A program made the translations under genes and the position numbers. A stretch of 11,716 nt of DNA from JAGWBG01 sp034421095 (lineage in GTDB: Bacteria; Chloroflexota; Dehalococcoidia; Lucifugimonadales; JAGWBF01): assembly GCA_034421095.1 (NCBI GenBank), contig DAOUKR010000031.1:1-11716 (forward strand). Reading direction: 5' to 3'. Positions 1-5,937 of this stretch are shown here, piece by piece (positions within the stretch are counted from its first letter, which is position 1; the number at the start of each line of letters is the position of its first letter). The notes under the pieces were generated by a model, which made no database searches, was not told the DNA's origin, and was given only the letters and a program-made list of their open reading frames with translations.

Positions 1-383
1 TCGAAGGTCAGCCCCGACGGCTTGAGGGCCACAGCGGTCTCACGAGCGCATACGTATTCTGCGAAACTACCCCACCCACCTTGGGGTGGTGATAGCTCCC
101 CGAATACCTCATCGCCCGGCTGAAACTGCGTGGTACTTGCGCCTGTCGCTTCAACCCTCCCGGCAAAATCGGCTCCCAGTATGCTGTGCTTGGGCCGTAG
201 CAACCCCATGCCCATCAGCCGGATCAGGACCGGATCGGCTCTCATAACCCGCCAGTCCGCCGGGTTCACTGATGCCGCTTGAACCTTCACCAGAACCTCG
301 TCATCCTTGGTAACCGGCTTTGGAACATTCTCAAGCCTCAGCACGTCTGCCGAACCATACTTGTTTCGAACGATGGCTCTCAT
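1..383 (-). CDS. Zinc-independent medium-chain dehydrogenase / quinone oxidoreductase (N-terminal part, cut by window edge)
   Basis: The first 127 codons of a minus-strand gene are visible; the rest lies beyond base 1. The product starts MRAIVRNKYGSADVLRLENV and shows the GroES-like fold of medium-chain dehydrogenases: VLVKVQAASVNPADWRVM (about residues 30-47), then ILGADFAGRVEATG (about 68-81) and the QFQPGDEVFGEL strand (about 86-97). The catalytic-zinc cysteine of classical alcohol dehydrogenases is replaced by the SVNPADW sequence, so this is the zinc-free quinone-oxidoreductase-like branch, which reduces quinones or activated double bonds with NAD(P)H. The ATG at 381-383 has a GGAGG at 392-396 at good spacing. 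The Rossmann NAD(P)-binding domain is outside the window, so cofactor preference cannot be judged. Substrate is unknown. Confidence 0.88.
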   Translation of the reverse strand, partial: MRAIVRNKYGSADVLRLENVPKPVTKDDEVLVKVQAASVNPADWRVMRADPVLIRLMGMGLLRPKHSILGADFAGRVEATGASTTQFQPGDEVFGELSPPQGGWGSFAEYVCARETAVALKPSGLTF

Positions 384-838
384 TGTATTTGCCTCCATCT
401 TCCGCTCTTGTCTTTCCAGCGCCAGCAGGAATCCAGAGAATTTACAGACAGGGCTTTTCAAAGAAAACCCGGACTCATCAAGTCCGGCTTTCGTTTGTTC
501 CTTAACCGATGAATAGTGGAAGGGAGGGTTGGTGATGTTCAATGAGTGGTTAGCAGGTCTCCGGCAGAGCCGGGGATTCGGTGGACTTTCTCAGGGAACC
601 TCCCACTATGCAACTGTTAAGGTACACGACCGCCTGGCGATTTCTCCCGCCAGCGCGGTCAAGCCCAGACACCATAGGCGCCCCTTCCCCGCTTGTCAAC
701 ACTTCTTTGCCACGTTTCCCAAATTCGTCCGAAACTTGCCCCGCGCCCCCAATCCGCCCTCGCATCGGACTATACTACCGGCAAAGCTGGCGGGTCAAGC
801 TGCTGGCCAGGGTACGAGAAGGCGTAAGGAGGGACATC
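384..838. other. Intergenic region without a convincing gene
   Basis: This 455-base stretch separates the divergent oxidoreductase (-) and the decayed monooxygenase gene (+). It holds the GGAGG ribosome binding site of the former, the hairpin at 469-487, and a TATACT -10-like hexamer at 771-776 with no good -35 at normal spacing; the closest is TTGCCC at 736-741, which is too far. Open frames crossing it on both strands lack ribosome binding sites and recognisable domains. I see no RNA gene here. Confidence 0.6.
469..487. terminator. Hairpin with flanking A/T tracts, possible bidirectional terminator or leader hairpin
   Basis: CCGGACT (469-475) and AGTCCGG (481-487) form a perfect 7-bp stem with a 5-base loop. 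A-rich sequence precedes it (461-467) and T-rich sequence follows (489-499), the usual form of a bidirectional intrinsic terminator. It sits about 85 bases upstream of the minus-strand oxidoreductase start, so on that strand it would be a leader hairpin or would stop transcription entering from outside. No plus-strand gene clearly ends before it. Its function is inferred only from its shape. Confidence 0.45.
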
Positions 839-1048
839 ATGAGCGTGGTCAAGATCAAAGCCATCACTGTGCCGGAGGGCCGGGGGGCCCAGCTGGAGAA
901 GCGATTCGCCCACCGCGCCGCCGCCGTGGAGAACCCGCAGGGCCACCCTACCAGACACCTCGGTTCAGTCACTATTGGCTGGACGGAGAGGACAAGGACC
1001 TCTTTGCCATTGGGGTTAGCTACGACCCTACGTCTATCTCCTATCTAA
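839..1048 (+). pseudogene. Truncated antibiotic-biosynthesis-monooxygenase-like (ABM, heme-degrading type) gene
   Basis: A very good ribosome binding site (AAGGAGG, 827-833) precedes the ATG at 839-841. The first 34 or so codons read MSVVKIKAITVPEGRGAQLE and then a helix ending in AAAVENPQG, which matches the first beta strand and alpha helix of the small ABM ferredoxin-like fold (MhuD/IsdG-like family, normally about 95-110 residues). After codon 34 the frame reads unrelated, low-complexity sequence and stops at 69 codons. No later frame restores the expected second half with its aromatic strand and W-containing helix. I infer a gene cut by deletion or insertion near base 945, still with its translation signals. 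The family assignment is by pattern recall and is moderate. Confidence 0.55.
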
Positions 1049-1212
1049 GCTTGACCACGACCCAACCCCTATCTACAGGGGAATACAGCGTTCACGTTAG
1101 TCAAGTTCACTCTTCCCTACCTTGTGATGAGGCTCATCACTTTGCAGGCGGCTGGTGGACATGGGATACAACGGAATGGGTCGTCAAAGTTACTTCCTCG
1201 CAGGGTGAGTAG
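949..1212 (+). other. Unidentified open segment joined downstream of the ABM remnant
   Basis: In a different frame from the ABM remnant, an open segment runs from the break point to a TAG at 1210-1212. It gives about 87 residues rich in aromatic and hydroxyl residues, including HYWLDGEDKDLFAIGVSYD and, near the end, GGWWTWDTTEWVVKV. It has no start codon or ribosome binding site of its own in a sensible place. It could be the 3' end of a foreign gene joined here by the rearrangement that cut the ABM gene, or chance. I do not recognise a family. The rest up to 1305 holds only a weak hairpin (CGTGG/CCACG, 1280-1294), which could mark the end of the PAC2 transcript. Confidence 0.25.
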
Positions 1213-1305
1213 GGCAGTTAGATAGGGGCTTGCCTGAGCCTGTGGCCGCACCATCCTTGTGGGTGAGGGAATACCCCATCGTGGCTCTCCCACGTAGCGG
1301 GCCCT

Positions 1306-2202
1306 CTATCCGGCAGAGCTATCTTCCCCGTTGCGTCTCTGCTGCCCCTTGAGGAACTCCTCCAACTCCTTCACCACCTCATCAGCCATTGGAATATCCC
1401 CCGGGACCAGGGTTGCGGTCTCATCATAGCTCTGCTCCAGCTTTTGCACGTAAGCCCCGATTTGAGCGTCCTTGCTCACCGCCTTTTCCACTTCCATGTC
1501 GAAAGTTGTGGCGGCAGATTGTAGCTCGTCCAGAGCTATCTTGAACCCCAGTATGCGGGAAATGTGGCTGATTAGAGCGTAGCTCACCCTGTAGTTCGGT
1601 GCTGCCTGAAGGTAATGGGGCGTATGCCCCCATATGGTGGCGTAATTCATCCCTCTGGCGGTACATGCTTCCATCACCGCCGAGGTTATGCCCGTGGGAC
1701 CCTGGTAGTTAGAAGGTCTGATGTTCTGGTCCTCAAGGCTCTTCTTGAAGTCCACAAGGTTGGAAGAGCCGCTGATACGCACCTCCCTGGTGTGGGGTAC
1801 GGCATCCAGCAGAGCCCCTATATGTACGACGGTCTTTACCCCCCAATCTGCCGCGTTATCTATAATGGCCCTGGAGAAGGTTTTCCATTTCAAGTTAGGC
1901 TCAACGCCGAGGAAAAACATCAAGTTCTGGGAAGGTTCCTCCGACGTGCAGTAAAAGAGCTCATTTGCGGGCCACTTCGCTACTCGCAGGCCCTCCCTGT
2001 TAATGCTGGTCTGTGGCCGGACCTGGGTGAAATCGTAGAACTCTTCGGGGTCCAACTCTGCAAACTTCTTTGCCGAGAACTTCCTGAGCAGGTAGCGAAT
2101 AGCGCTGCTGGCACCGTCTCCGGCGTCGGGCCAGCCCTTGAAGGCCATCACCAGGTGGCTGGTCTCGGCTGGTGGTGACTCGTGAATCGTCAAATATTCC
2201 AT
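1306..2202 (-). CDS. PAC2 family protein (proteasome-assembly-chaperone-like)
   Basis: The 298-residue product has the whole PAC2/DUF75 pattern: an N-terminal strand and the MAFKGWPDAGDGASSAIRYL segment (about residues 19-38), a long middle region with FFLGVEPNLKWKTFS and KTVVHIGALLDAVPHTREV, the GPTGITSAVMEACTARGM segment, then IWGHTPHYLQAAPNY and a C-terminal helical domain ending in a charged tail. Length fits bacterial members (about 280-300). Eukaryotic PSMG2 and archaeal PbaB in this superfamily help assemble proteasomes; the role of the bacterial proteins is not settled. No signal peptide or membrane segment is seen, so it is cytosolic. The ATG at 2200-2202 has only a weak purine-rich GAAGAAAG upstream. 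It lies 120 bases downstream of the cysteine hydrolase on the same strand, probably in one transcript. Confidence 0.9.
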   Translation of the reverse strand: MEYLTIHESPPAETSHLVMAFKGWPDAGDGASSAIRYLLRKFSAKKFAELDPEEFYDFTQVRPQTSINREGLRVAKWPANELFYCTSEEPSQNLMFFLGVEPNLKWKTFSRAIIDNAADWGVKTVVHIGALLDAVPHTREVRISGSSNLVDFKKSLEDQNIRPSNYQGPTGITSAVMEACTARGMNYATIWGHTPHYLQAAPNYRVSYALISHISRILGFKIALDELQSAATTFDMEVEKAVSKDAQIGAYVQKLEQSYDETATLVPGDIPMADEVVKELEEFLKGQQRRNGEDSSAG

Positions 2203-2322
2203 CTGTGGACTTCGCTTTCTTCAGTGATGTGCCGGGTTTGGCTGTACGGGCAGAGGTGGACTGTGCTTCCGTAGTAGTGGGATTATACACCTTTTTCTGA
2301 GGATATGGGCCTCAAAGGGATG

Positions 2323-2871
2323 TTAACTGCCAGCCCCCGAGGGAACAGCCCGCACCAGACTTGCACCAAGGATTCTGTCTATGTGGTCAAGCGCCCATCT
2401 GTGTGCGTCCGGATTGAAGGTGGCGACGCAGTCGGTGGGGACCTCTACGGGATAGTCCCTGTTGCGAGCGTCCGCCACCGTATGAAGGACACAGATGTCG
2501 GTACACACTCCACACACAATCACCATCTCAGGATTGAGGGCACTTAGCTCCCTCTCCAAAACGGTGTTGAAGAAACCGCTGTAGCGATTTTTGGGTACGA
2601 CGTTGTGCCCTGTCACGAACTTGCTCAGCTCAGGTATCACATCCGTTTCCTCGGTGCCCTTCACACAATGCTCGGGGAATATACGGAACTCCAGGTCGTC
2701 GGGTTCGTGGTTGTCGCAGATGAAGAAGATACTGGAGCCTGCCGCCTGCTCCCGCTCCAGCATCGTCCTGACGTTGGGAATAATATCCCGGCAGTCGTCC
2801 CCACAGTAGAGGTTGTGACCCGGCTCCAGGAACCCCTTCAGCATGTCTACCACCAGTACGACCTTTGCCAT
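2323..2871 (-). CDS. Isochorismatase-superfamily cysteine hydrolase, nicotinamidase-like
   Basis: A 182-residue protein starting MAKVVLVVDMLKGFLEPGHN. The catalytic triad of the superfamily is visible: Asp9 (VVDML), Lys94 (VPKNRYSGF) and Cys127 in GVCTDICV. Metal-site residues of the nicotinamidase type are present as Asp53 and His55 (ICDNHEPDD) and His68 (FPEHCVKGT), and FPEHCVKGTEE is the typical nicotinamidase stretch. It probably hydrolyses nicotinamide or a related amide in the cytosol, feeding NAD salvage, but substrate cannot be fixed from sequence. I chose the ATG at 2869-2871 because GGAGGAGG lies just upstream (about 2877-2884) and the family begins here; the frame is open for 22 more codons upstream but those have no family match. 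The PAC2 gene follows on the same strand. A MITE-like element lies 27 bases upstream. Confidence 0.9.
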   Translation of the reverse strand: MAKVVLVVDMLKGFLEPGHNLYCGDDCRDIIPNVRTMLEREQAAGSSIFFICDNHEPDDLEFRIFPEHCVKGTEETDVIPELSKFVTGHNVVPKNRYSGFFNTVLERELSALNPEMVIVCGVCTDICVLHTVADARNRDYPVEVPTDCVATFNPDAHRWALDHIDRILGASLVRAVPSGAGS

Positions 2872-2898
2872 GCGCCACCTCCTCCGTGCCGTCCTTAC

Positions 2899-3108
2899 AG
2901 AGAGTGTTTGTAAAGCCCCTTCTCCTCCGCCGGCCACGGCCGGCCATTGCCTGGAGGCGGACTGGGATGAGGGGTATCACCCTCACCCCGTACCTGCCTG
3001 TCGGCAGACAGGTCAAGTACGGGGCAGGCTCTCAGTCCTTCCTGCCCGCCGAGGCGGGTCCCATCGAGGGAGAGGAGGTTTTAGACGACACCTTTAGAAA
3101 CACTCTCT
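2899..3108. mobile_element. MITE-like element with 17-bp terminal inverted repeats
   Basis: AGAGAGTGTTTGTAAAG at 2899-2915 is the inverted complement of CTTTAGAAACACTCTCT at 3092-3108, with 16 of 17 bases matching. The 210 bp between the outer ends hold no gene but several nested inverted repeats: GCCGGCC/GGCCGGC near 2930-2946, the long hairpin 2986-3024, and CCCGCC/GGCGGG near 3041-3052. Small size, paired ends, no coding capacity and strong secondary structure are the marks of a miniature inverted-repeat transposable element. A TA dinucleotide at 2896-2897 and at 3108-3109 could be a target duplication, but the ends are offset by two bases, so this is not firm. No transposase or second copy is in the window. 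Confidence 0.6.
2986..3024. repeat. Long hairpin inside the MITE-like element
   Basis: CCCCGTAC (2986-2993) pairs with GTACGGGG (3017-3024), and CCTGTC (2997-3002) pairs with GACAGG (3007-3012) around a GGCA loop. A TG/CA pair lies between them, giving about 16 base pairs with one mismatch and one bulge. CCTGCCTGTCGGCAGACAGG is a compact palindrome of the sort found as dispersed repeats in many bacterial genomes. In RNA from the minus strand it would be a stable hairpin in the leader of the cysteine hydrolase gene. Confidence 0.6.
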
Positions 3109-3116
3109 AAGACCAA

Positions 3117-3144
3117 TTTATAATCATGTGGGGGGCGAATTCAA
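3117..3144 (-). promoter_or_regulatory. Candidate sigma70 promoter for the cysteine hydrolase-PAC2 transcript
   Basis: On the minus strand TTGAAT (3139-3144) and TATAAA (3117-3122) are separated by 16 bases. Transcription would begin near 3110, right at the edge of the MITE-like element, and would carry the whole element as a leader of roughly 235 bases before the hydrolase start at 2871. No better promoter is visible inside the element. This is a sequence match only. Confidence 0.4.
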
Positions 3145-3155
3145 GGCCTTGTGAT

Positions 3156-3193
3156 ATTCAAAGGTAGAACTGCCCCTTTGAATGGGTTATAAT
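3156..3193 (+). promoter_or_regulatory. Peroxiredoxin promoter (-10) with inverted-repeat operator candidate
   Basis: A perfect TATAAT lies at 3188-3193, 61 bases upstream of the first peroxiredoxin start. A -35 is poor (TAGAAC near 3165-3170). Overlapping that weak -35 is a perfect 9-bp inverted repeat, ATTCAAAGG (3156-3164) and CCTTTGAAT (3175-3183), with a 10-base spacer. A strong -10 with a weak -35 covered by a dyad is the usual arrangement for a promoter under a dimeric regulator. It does not match the OxyR or PerR consensus, so the regulator is unknown. Confidence 0.5.
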
Positions 3194-3254
3194 GGTTGCT
3201 GCTTGTTCCGTATCTATAGGAGTAGCCAGAATATACTGAGAAGGAGGTGTAGGG

Positions 3255-3728
3255 ATGGCAGGAGAAGTGGGTCAGGCCGCGCCTGACTTTACCTTGTACG
3301 ATTCCAGTAACCAGCAGCGCAAGTTGAGCGAGTTCAGGGGAAGGAACGTGGTCCTGGCTTTCTTCCCCGGAGCTTTTACCGGCGTATGCACCACGGAGAT
3401 GTGCAATTTCAGGGACCAGGCGGACCAGCTTAGTTCCCTGAACGCCCAGGTCCTGGGAATCAGCGTAGACTCGCCCTTCTCTCAGAAGGCGTGGGCTGAG
3501 CAGAACAATCTCAATTTCCCCCTTCTGAGCGATTACAGCCGTCAGGTAGTGAACCTGTACGGCGTCGCCTTTCCGAACCTGGCAGGTATGGAAGGGTATG
3601 TGGCAGCCAACCGCGCCGTGTTTGTGCTGGACAAGGACGGCATAGTACGCTACAAATGGGAGGCTCCCAGTCCCGTCGTGGAGCCGAACTACGACGAAAT
3701 CGGAGAGGCCTTGAGGCAGTTGTCCTGA
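3255..3728 (+). CDS. Peroxiredoxin (AhpC/TSA family, PrxQ/AhpE-like), cysteine form
   Basis: A complete 157-residue thioredoxin-fold peroxidase that reduces hydrogen peroxide and organic hydroperoxides in the cytosol. The active-site sequence FFPGAFTGVCTTEMCNFRD contains the P-x3-T-x2-C motif: Pro38, Thr42 and peroxidatic Cys45. Cys50, five residues later, is placed like the resolving cysteine of PrxQ/BCP-type enzymes. Arg120 (AANRAVFVLD) is the conserved arginine that activates the peroxidatic thiol. No signal peptide is present. The ATG at 3255 has AAGGAGG at 3241-3247. The stop codon is TGA, showing that UGA terminates translation here. It is followed 83 bases later by a second peroxiredoxin with no terminator between, so the two are probably co-transcribed from the promoter near 3190. 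Confidence 0.95.
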   Translation: MAGEVGQAAPDFTLYDSSNQQRKLSEFRGRNVVLAFFPGAFTGVCTTEMCNFRDQADQLSSLNAQVLGISVDSPFSQKAWAEQNNLNFPLLSDYSRQVVNLYGVAFPNLAGMEGYVAANRAVFVLDKDGIVRYKWEAPSPVVEPNYDEIGEALRQLS

Positions 3729-3811
3729 CAGCCTTTCCATGCAACACATATCCCCCCTGATTTTTCGGTGCTACAAGATTTATGATTAGGTATGACTAAG
3801 GAGGTATAACT

Positions 3812-4276
3812 ATGGCGGCAGAAGTAGGGCAGCCGGCACCTGATTTTAGCCTTCCCGCCTACCCGGGTGACCGGGTGAGCTTGAGCCAGTACAAGGGAGA
3901 GAAAATCGTGGTCCTCTCCTTCCACGTCTTTGACTTTACAGGTGGTTGAACGAACCAGGTCTCCTCGTTCCGGCAGTACAATGCCCAGTTCGAGGAGAAG
4001 GGTGCCCAGGTACTGGGCATAAGCTGTGACAGTCAACACGCTCACCGGACATATTCAAACGGCTTGGGTAATATCCCCTATCCCCTGGTGTCCGACTTCC
4101 ATCCTCATGGAGAAATGTCCAAGGCCTACGATTTGTGGAACGAGGACAGGGGTACCAGCAACCGTGCTGTGCTTATCGTGGACAGGGAGGGCATCATCCG
4201 ATACAGGCACGAGTACGCGCCGCCCGCCCTGCCCAACCCGGCGGACATCCTGGCCGAGGTAGCGAAGCTGGGCTAG
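3812..4276 (+). CDS. Probable selenocysteine-containing peroxiredoxin (in-frame UGA at the peroxidatic position)
   Basis: From the ATG at 3812 (AAGGAGG at 3798-3804) the frame reads MAAEVGQPAPDFSLPAYPGD onward as a peroxiredoxin, meets TGA at 3947-3949 (codon 46), and continues without a shift to TAG at 4274-4276, 154 codons in all. The TGA lies in FDFTGG-UGA-TNQVSSFRQ and aligns with peroxidatic Cys45 of the upstream peroxiredoxin (AFTGVC); Thr43 of the T-x-x-C motif is kept. After it the family sequence is intact, including VLGISCDSQHAH, the IPYPLVSDFHPHGEMSKAY stretch, conserved Arg118 (TSNRAVLIVD) and a normal C terminus. The position of the usual resolving cysteine is Ser51, so this would be a one-selenocysteine type; Cys72 is the only cysteine. 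The downstream hairpin suits a SECIS element. Selenoprotein peroxiredoxins with a T-x-x-Sec motif are known. The alternative is a nonsense-mutated pseudogene or a sequencing error. An annotator ignoring Sec would report only a 45-codon piece or an internal start near 4064. Confidence 0.78.
3960..3998 (+). promoter_or_regulatory. Candidate bacterial SECIS element
   Basis: Beginning 10 bases after the UGA, TCTCCTCG (3960-3967) pairs perfectly with CGAGGAGA (3991-3998). Above an internal loop, GGCA (3972-3975) pairs with TGCC (3982-3985) and closes a six-base loop GUACAA (3976-3981). The apical loop begins with G and starts 26 bases after the UGA, inside the roughly 16-37 base range described for bacterial SECIS elements read by SelB. 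A competing short hairpin (GAACGA 3948-3953 with TCGTTC 3965-3970) includes the UGA itself and has AGGUCU in its loop, the same hexamer as in the E. coli fdhF loop, but it lies too close to the UGA. Both are read by eye, without energy calculation. Confidence 0.55.
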
Positions 4277-4309
4277 GGGCTGTCCACAACACGCCTGCGT
4301 CTCATATAT

Positions 4310-4347
4310 CAGGCCCGCCATAATGGGTGTTCCTGCTGGCGGGCCTG
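4310..4347 (+). terminator. Strong hairpin terminating the peroxiredoxin unit
   Basis: CAGGCCCGCCA (4310-4320) pairs perfectly over 11 bases with TGGCGGGCCTG (4337-4347), with a 16-base loop. It begins 33 bases after the stop of the second peroxiredoxin and is followed by a modest T-containing run. It separates the peroxiredoxin unit from the transporter gene. A GTG at 4327 that could start the transporter frame lies inside the loop, which argues against that start. Confidence 0.65.
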
Positions 4348-4395
4348 TTCTGCATATTCCTTCCCATCCTAACCTTCTCCCGTCAAGGCATGGGG

Positions 4396-5724
4396 ATGCT
4401 GAAGTTTAACTGGAGTCCCTCGGACCTTTCCATCCGGACACATGAGATCCACTATGCCTGGATCATCGTGGCGGTGGTCTCCATGATGCGGCTGGTGAGT
4501 TCTGCCATCAGGCAGGCATCCAGCGTCCTGGTTCCTTACTTGGCAGACCCCAAGAACTTCGGCTGGAGCTACGGCAGCATAGGCTTTGGCTTCACCCTGG
4601 TGTGGATTTCCTCAGGGATATTCGGCCCCCCGGCAGGCTGGCTGGGAGACAGGTACGGAGTCCGACGCACTATGGTGCTGGGGTCCGTTCTGTTCATGGG
4701 TGGCATGGTCCTCACGGGAACCATGACCCACCTGTGGCAGTTCTACCTCTACTTCGGCATCATAATGAGCGCTTCTATGGCAATTTTTATGGTGCCCCTG
4801 GAGATGGCCGTCACTACGTGGTTCAAGAAACACCTTGGGGTGGGCATGGGACTCCTGGGAGCATCCCAGGGATTGGGACCGGTAGTCAGCGTCCCCCTCA
4901 TAATTCTGCTGCTCAATGAGACGGGCCTGGAGTGGACCTTCTGGCTCCCTGGCATTGTTGGTGGGGTAATTCTCCTTCTGCTGATAAAGTTCTTTTACGA
5001 TGCACCCGGGGACATAGGCCTCAGACCCCTCGGTGCTTCGGAAGACGAGCCAATTCATAAAGTACAGAGGGGGGCCACGGCCAGCGAAAGGTCCAAGGTA
5101 TTCATTCAACAGGCCCAGCGCACCAACACCTTCTGGAACCTTATCGGCATCCACTTCTGGGGATGCGCGGGTCATGCCATCATCCTGGTATTTCTGGTAG
5201 CCATGGCTGAAGATCGGGGCGTATCTCAGGGTTTGGCTGCCGGGCTATACGTCACTCTTTCCGTCGTCAGCACCATCACCCGGTTTGTGGTCCCGATAGT
5301 GGCAGACCGCATGGGAAGCAAGGGCGCTATGGCAGCATGTTTCCTCTTCCAATCCGCCCCTGTGCTCATCCTCTTCTTTGCCCAGGACGCCTGGATGTTC
5401 TATCTCTTCGCCGTGCTCTTTGGCATAGGCTTCGGAGGCGAGATGAGCGCCTTCCCCATCATCAACCGTCAGTACTACCGCAACGCACCCCTTAGCACTG
5501 CCTATGGCTGGCAAATCCTGGGAGCAATGATTGGCATGGCCGTGGGGACCGGGGTAGGCGGCTTTGTCTGGGACCTGACGGGTGACTACACCGGCACCCT
5601 GGTTATGTCCTTCGTGCTGAGTCTGGTGGGAGCAATCTCCATATTGGTCCTGCCCTCCACGTCCCACCCTCAGATTCCCCATTGGGAGGAGGCATTGTCC
5701 CCTGAAGCCCGCTCATCAACGTGA
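4396..5724 (+). CDS. Major facilitator superfamily transporter (OFA / monocarboxylate-like)
   Basis: A 442-residue integral membrane protein with about 12 hydrophobic segments, the first near residues 20-38 (HYAWIIVAVVSMM), and a charged cytoplasmic loop near residues 205-250 between the two halves. Motif A of the MFS is clear at about 81-91 (GWLGDRYGVRR), and a related VADRMGSKG follows in the second half. The layout resembles oxalate/formate antiporter and monocarboxylate transporter families, so it probably moves an organic anion; the substrate is not readable. The frame is open from a GTG at 4327, but that lies in a terminator loop. I prefer the ATG at 4396 (AAGG at 4385-4388, good spacing), with ATG 4390 also possible. 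It follows the terminator and has no clear promoter of its own. The amidohydrolase downstream may use what it imports; that is inference. Confidence 0.88.
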   Translation: MLKFNWSPSDLSIRTHEIHYAWIIVAVVSMMRLVSSAIRQASSVLVPYLADPKNFGWSYGSIGFGFTLVWISSGIFGPPAGWLGDRYGVRRTMVLGSVLFMGGMVLTGTMTHLWQFYLYFGIIMSASMAIFMVPLEMAVTTWFKKHLGVGMGLLGASQGLGPVVSVPLIILLLNETGLEWTFWLPGIVGGVILLLLIKFFYDAPGDIGLRPLGASEDEPIHKVQRGATASERSKVFIQQAQRTNTFWNLIGIHFWGCAGHAIILVFLVAMAEDRGVSQGLAAGLYVTLSVVSTITRFVVPIVADRMGSKGAMAACFLFQSAPVLILFFAQDAWMFYLFAVLFGIGFGGEMSAFPIINRQYYRNAPLSTAYGWQILGAMIGMAVGTGVGGFVWDLTGDYTGTLVMSFVLSLVGAISILVLPSTSHPQIPHWEEALSPEARSST

Positions 5725-5776
5725 CCGTACACAAGCTCGCCGCCAACCGAAGGCTATAGCATTAGAGATAGTGCTT

Positions 5777-5829
5777 CGTCATTCCGGCCTTGAGCCGGAA
5801 TCCAGACTTTTGCGAAAGCGGGAGTGACC
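5777..5829 (+). repeat. REP-like dispersed repeat, copy 1
   Basis: The segment begins CGTCATTCC and ends GCGGGAGTGACC, giving imperfect inverted ends (GTCATTCC / GGAGTGAC). Inside, ATTCCGGC (5781-5788) pairs with GCCGGAAT (5794-5801) around a five-base loop, followed by CCAGACTTTTGCGAAAGCGG. The same order of blocks is found in inverse orientation at 7622-7690, so the two are members of one family. The right half of this copy looks decayed, since the second stem is incomplete. It lies between the transporter and amidohydrolase genes, where its hairpin could also stop transcription. Confidence 0.65.
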
Positions 5830-5937
5830 AAGAGTGGTACTATCCAAATGCGATAGCCTCGTGGCAACCAGGTACAGATTAAGTGTGGTAGAATTGCTAA
5901 CGGACCATTTACCAACTCTGCATAAGGCGATTGCGAT

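Noticed and set aside
529..948. Upstream part of a 227-codon plus-strand frame
   Set aside because: It has no ribosome binding site and reads arginine/proline-rich sequence, and it overlaps the well-initiated ABM remnant in another frame. Only the part after about 949 looks at all protein-like.
3947..3949. Global reassignment of UGA (code 4 or 25)
   Set aside because: The upstream peroxiredoxin (3726-3728) and the transporter (5722-5724) both end at TGA at the expected family C terminus, so UGA is a normal stop here.
4064..4276. Separate 70-codon gene starting at an internal ATG in the second peroxiredoxin
   Set aside because: No ribosome binding site precedes it and it would be only the C-terminal half of a thioredoxin fold. 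The full frame through the UGA explains it better.
4327..4395. GTG at 4327 as transporter start with a hydrophobic N-terminal extension
   Set aside because: The codon lies in the loop of an 11-bp perfect terminator hairpin, has no ribosome binding site, and the extension is not part of the MFS fold. Starts at 4390 or 4396 fit better.
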